A DNA stretch of 8,404 nucleotides from NCBI GenBank assembly GCA_016290695.1, contig JAEEUX010000101.1:1-8404 (forward strand), in the 5' to 3' direction. A program made the position numbers and the translations under genes. The stretch is from Oscillospiraceae bacterium. Lineage in GTDB: Bacteria > Bacillota > Clostridia > Oscillospirales > Oscillospiraceae. Of this stretch, positions 5,209 through 8,404 are shown in pieces (positions within the stretch are counted from its first letter, which is position 1; every line of letters starts with the position of its first letter). The notes beneath the pieces are model-generated. The model saw only the letters and a program-made list of their open reading frames with translations. It ran no database searches and had not been told where the DNA came from.

Positions 5209-7404
5209 TTGAAGCTTATTGTAAAATACTTTAAGCCATTCCTCCTTATGGCCGTAATATCGCTGTGCCTGCTCTTTTTGCAGAATTTTGCCGACCTCTG
5301 GCTGCCGAAGTACATGAGCCAGATCGTCGATACGGGCGTCATGCTCGGCGGCGTCGGCGAAAGCTGCCCCAAGGCGCTGAGCGAGCGTGGAATGAGCCTC
5401 GTTCTCTCGCTTTTGGACGCTAAGGAAGCAGAAAGCTTTTCCGCGCAGTATGAACGGGCGGGCAGCCTCGAAGCGGAAACGGTTAAGAAAACCGTTCCCT
5501 TCTCGCCTGAAGGCATTACGGATACGGACTATGTTTTGGCCGGGAGCGAAATGGAAGCGGCGGGCGAAGCCTATGCCATCGCAGCCGCGCGGCTCGCCGC
5601 AGCGCTGGGACAGACGGGGCGCGCGGGCCTTTTGGATGAAATCAGAACGGGCAAGGCCGATTTGGAGGCGCTTTATGCTTCCGGTGCGGAAAAATCCGTT
5701 CCGGCCGGGTACGACGCCCTTGCCGTCCCCTCGCAGACTCGTTTTGAGCTCGGGACGACGCTCACCCGTGTCTTTTATAAGGAACTCGGAGCCGACCTCA
5801 GCAGCATCCAGCAGGGCTCCATCCTCAAAACCGGCGGAATAATGCTCCTTATCACGCTCCTTGCCATGGGAGTGACCGTGGCAAACGGCTTCCTCAGCGC
5901 GAGAATTTCCTCTGGCATAGGAAGAAATCTCCGCAAGGACGTTTTTGCCAAGGTGCAGAGCTTCTCTACCTCAGAATTTGACAAGTTCTCCACGGCCTCC
6001 CTCATTACGCGCTGCACCAACGACGTAGCGCAGGTGCAGCAGGTGGCCATGATGAGCCTGAGAATGATTTTCTCGGCTCCCATCATGGGTATAGGCGGCA
6101 TAGTCATGGCGCTTCGCACGAGCCGGGGCATGAGCTGGATAGTCGCAGTGAGCGTTATATTGCTCTTTATTTTGCAAATCATCGTTTTTTCAAACGTTAT
6201 TCCTCGCTTCAAGCTCATGCAGAAGATGCTTGACAAGCTGAACATGGTCGCGCGCGAGTCCCTTTCCGGTATGCTCGTTATCCGGGCTTTCGGGAACGAA
6301 AGCCGTGAATACGACCGCTTCGAGGAAGTGAATGGCAGCATCCGCAAGCTCAACCGTTTCGTCCAGCGCGTCATGGCGGTGGAGCAGCCCTCGATGCAGT
6401 TCATCACCGGCTGCACCACGCTCGCGATAATCTATTTCGGTGCCCACGCCATAGCCGGCTCGAAGCTGCAGGTCGGCCAGATGATGGCCTTCATGCAGTA
6501 CGTTACGCAGATAATCCAGGCCTTCCTCATGATAGGCATGATGTTCATTATCATCCCGCGCTCGCTCGTCTCGGCGGCCCGTCTGAACGAGGTTCTGAGC
6601 TGTGATACAAAGATAAGCGAGCGGCCCGAGGGCTCAAGAAGAACCCTCGGCGGCAGGGCAAAGGGCGAGGTCCGTTTCGAAAATGTGAGCTTCAAATACG
6701 ATAACGCCGAGGAGTGCGTCCTCGAAAACATCAGCTTCACGGCGCACATCGGACAGACGACGGCCTTCGTCGGGGCCACGGGCTCCGGTAAGTCTACGCT
6801 CGTGAACCTCATCCCGAGGTTTTACGACGTAAGCGAGGGCAGCATAAGCATAGACGGCGTCGATATCCGCGACCTGTCCCTTGAAGAACTGAGAATGAAC
6901 ATAGGCTACGTCCCGCAAAAGGGCGTCCTCTTCTCGGGCAGCATATCTTCAAACCTTTCCTTCGGACGCGAGGACGCGGACGAGGCCGCCATGCGCGAGG
7001 CGATAAGCGCGGCGCAGGCGGAGAGCTTCGTTTTCAGCGAAAAGGAAGGACTTGATACAGACATTTACCAAAGCGGTTCCAACGTATCCGGCGGGCAGAA
7101 GCAGAGACTTTCAATCGCCCGCGCGCTAGTGAGGAAGCCGCCCATCTACATATTCGACGACAGCTTTTCGGCGCTGGATTTTAAAACCGACGCCGCTTTG
7201 CGAAAGGCGCTCAGCGAATACACCGGCGGCGCGACGGTTCTCATAGTCGCGCAAAGGATAAGCACGATAATGAACGCCGAGCAGATTGTTGTTCTGGAAA
7301 ACGGCAGGATAAGCGCCATCGGCACCCACGCGGAGCTCATGGAAAGCTGCGATACCTACCGAGACATTGCAAAGAGTCAGCTTTCGGAGGAGAAACTGCG
7401 ATGA
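5209..7404 (+). CDS. ABC exporter half-transporter (permease-ATPase fusion), degenerate ATPase site, large extracellular loop
   Basis: A 731-aa type IV-fold exporter subunit, about 150 residues longer than the usual 580. TM1 (about 9-30) is followed by YMSQIVDTGV, then a soluble insertion of about 160 residues (45-203) before TM2 (209-229); the other four helices and coupling regions follow to about residue 460. The nucleotide-binding domain has Walker A GATGSGKST (522-530), Q-loop VPQ (Q570), signature VSGGQKQR (626-633), Walker B IYIFDD (646-651) and D-loop SALD (654-657). The catalytic Glu is Asp651, and the switch His is Gln682 (VAQRIS). This pattern marks the non-catalytic site of heterodimeric exporters such as TM287/288 and BmrCD. 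It probably pairs with the next gene's product, reached through an ATGA overlap. Probable role: drug or lipophile efflux; substrate unknown. Confidence 0.95.
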   Translation: MKLIVKYFKPFLLMAVISLCLLFLQNFADLWLPKYMSQIVDTGVMLGGVGESCPKALSERGMSLVLSLLDAKEAESFSAQYERAGSLEAETVKKTVPFSPEGITDTDYVLAGSEMEAAGEAYAIAAARLAAALGQTGRAGLLDEIRTGKADLEALYASGAEKSVPAGYDALAVPSQTRFELGTTLTRVFYKELGADLSSIQQGSILKTGGIMLLITLLAMGVTVANGFLSARISSGIGRNLRKDVFAKVQSFSTSEFDKFSTASLITRCTNDVAQVQQVAMMSLRMIFSAPIMGIGGIVMALRTSRGMSWIVAVSVILLFILQIIVFSNVIPRFKLMQKMLDKLNMVARESLSGMLVIRAFGNESREYDRFEEVNGSIRKLNRFVQRVMAVEQPSMQFITGCTTLAIIYFGAHAIAGSKLQVGQMMAFMQYVTQIIQAFLMIGMMFIIIPRSLVSAARLNEVLSCDTKISERPEGSRRTLGGRAKGEVRFENVSFKYDNAEECVLENISFTAHIGQTTAFVGATGSGKSTLVNLIPRFYDVSEGSISIDGVDIRDLSLEELRMNIGYVPQKGVLFSGSISSNLSFGREDADEAAMREAISAAQAESFVFSEKEGLDTDIYQSGSNVSGGQKQRLSIARALVRKPPIYIFDDSFSALDFKTDAALRKALSEYTGGATVLIVAQRISTIMNAEQIVVLENGRISAIGTHAELMESCDTYRDIAKSQLSEEKLR

Positions 7405-8404
7405 ACGAGACTAAACGCGAACGCCAGTCCCCCGAGAGAAACGGCCGCCCGCCTCGCGGTCCGGGACACGGCCCGCCGATGTTTCGGGGCGAAAAGCCCA
7501 AAAACTTCGGCTCGGGTATGAAAAAACTCCTGCATTTCCTTGCTCCGTTCAAATTCCACATCGCTCTTGTTACGCTCTGTTCGGCAGCCTCCACAGTCCT
7601 CGGACTCATTGTCCCGAAGCTGCTTGCCAAGGTGACGAACGAGATAGCGCGCGCCGCGCTCGAAAGAGCGGGAGGCGGCGAAGGAGGCTTCAATTTCACG
7701 CTCATAAACAGCGTCCTGCTGCTTATGCTCGCTATCTATCTCGGAACGATGCTCATTTCCTTTGTGCAGGGCTTTACGATGAGCGGCGTCACGACTCGCG
7801 TTTCATTCGACCTGCGTAACCTGCTTATGGCGAAGATAAACCGCCTGCCCGTCAGCTTCTTCGGAAAGATGACCAACGGCGAGGTGCTCAGCCGTATCAC
7901 GAACGACGTTGACACCATGAGCCAAAGCTTAACGCAGAGCGTTACCCAGAGTATAACCACGGTTCTCACTCTTGCCGTCGCGCTCGGCATGATGATCTCC
8001 ATAAGCTGGAAGATGACGATTATCGCGCTCTTCATGATTCCGGGCAGTGCGCTATGTACGCTCTTCATGGTGAAGGTCTCGCAGAAGTATTTCCGCGCGC
8101 AGCAAAAGCTTCTCGGAAACGTGAACGGCACCGTCGAGGAAATGTTCGGCGGACACATGGTAATCAAGGCGTTTTCCGCCGAAAAGCGTGTGATGAAGGA
8201 ATTTGACGAGCAGAACGACGCCCTCTATACGACGGCGTGGAAGGCCCAGTTCCTCACCGGCATGATGATGCCGCTCATGAACCTCGTCGGCAACCTCGGT
8301 TACGTCGCCGTCTGCATGATGGGCGCTTACTACACGATGCAGGGCTCCAGGGAGGGGGGCGACGTCCTCGCTTTCATCTCCTACGTCCGCGGCTTCACGC
8401 AGCC
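7401..8404 (+). CDS. ABC exporter half-transporter, second subunit, 3'-truncated by window edge
   Basis: The frame stays open from ATG 7401 to the window end: 334 codons plus two bases. SD GGAGGAG (7386-7392) lies 8 nt upstream, inside the preceding gene, and ATGA overlaps that gene's stop. An N-terminal cytoplasmic extension of about 36 residues rich in Arg, Pro and Gly (NGRPPRGPGHGPP, 14-26) precedes TM1 (about 52-71). The loop to TM2 (about 103-122) is of ordinary length, unlike the partner. Family landmarks are RVSFDLRNLLMAKINRLPVSFF (133-154), the GEVLSRITNDVDT coupling segment (160-172), VNGTVEEMFGGHMVIKAF (241-258) and SYVRGFTQ at the edge. The nucleotide-binding domain lies beyond the window. 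By family logic it should have a canonical catalytic Glu and switch His, probably with an altered signature motif. Confidence 0.94.
   Translation, partial: MNETKRERQSPERNGRPPRGPGHGPPMFRGEKPKNFGSGMKKLLHFLAPFKFHIALVTLCSAASTVLGLIVPKLLAKVTNEIARAALERAGGGEGGFNFTLINSVLLLMLAIYLGTMLISFVQGFTMSGVTTRVSFDLRNLLMAKINRLPVSFFGKMTNGEVLSRITNDVDTMSQSLTQSVTQSITTVLTLAVALGMMISISWKMTIIALFMIPGSALCTLFMVKVSQKYFRAQQKLLGNVNGTVEEMFGGHMVIKAFSAEKRVMKEFDEQNDALYTTAWKAQFLTGMMMPLMNLVGNLGYVAVCMMGAYYTMQGSREGGDVLAFISYVRGFTQ

Noticed and set aside
5775..6419. Long open frame of 214 codons antisense to the first ABC gene
   Set aside because: It lies wholly over a well-supported gene, has no SD or recognisable domain, and its composition is that expected from the complement of GC-rich codons. 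The same applies to antisense frames over dnaX (243-671, 707-1111), ybaB (1540-1965) and marR (4767-5516).

Overview
The window looks like part of the chromosome of a spore-forming Firmicute, most likely a clostridial anaerobe of moderately high G+C (the Oscillospiraceae/Ruminococcaceae side is my guess, from protein similarity recalled by eye). A forespore sigma factor (SigG), a Firmicute-style DnaX-YbaB pair and a MarR plus two-subunit ABC exporter cassette all fit. No phage, transposon, CRISPR, tRNA or rRNA is visible, and codon usage looks even across the genes.

Layout. (1) 3-1520 (+): dnaX, missing about its first 30 codons, overlapping by 8 nt ybaB/ebfC (1513-1884), which ends at a strong terminator (1903-1935). 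The recR gene that usually follows this pair is absent. (2) 2035-2811 (+): a monocistronic sigG, preceded by a good match to a sigma-F promoter (1975-2002) and closed by a 13-bp perfect hairpin (2813-2850). The same hairpin serves the convergent gene. (3) 4350-2854 (-): a 498-aa single-pass membrane protein with an extracytoplasmic, beta-propeller-like domain and no recognised function. (4) 4351-4718: an AT-rich divergent intergenic region with a sigma-A-type promoter on each strand, repeated TTGCAT motifs and an inverted repeat just before the marR ribosome binding site. (5) 4719-8404 (+): marR, then two ABC exporter half-transporter genes overlapping by ATGA; the second runs off the end of the window.

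How it works together. dnaX-ybaB is a replication/nucleoid housekeeping unit. sigG is an independent developmental gene switched on in the forespore. The MarR-ABC-ABC operon is a typical self-regulated efflux cassette. The first subunit carries a degenerate ATPase site (Asp for the catalytic Glu, Gln for the switch His), as expected of one partner of a heterodimeric exporter, and has a loop of about 160 residues outside the membrane between TM1 and TM2. No wholly new system is evident. The parts most worth following are that extracellular loop, the orphan membrane propeller beside sigG, and the motif-rich regulatory region between the propeller gene and marR.
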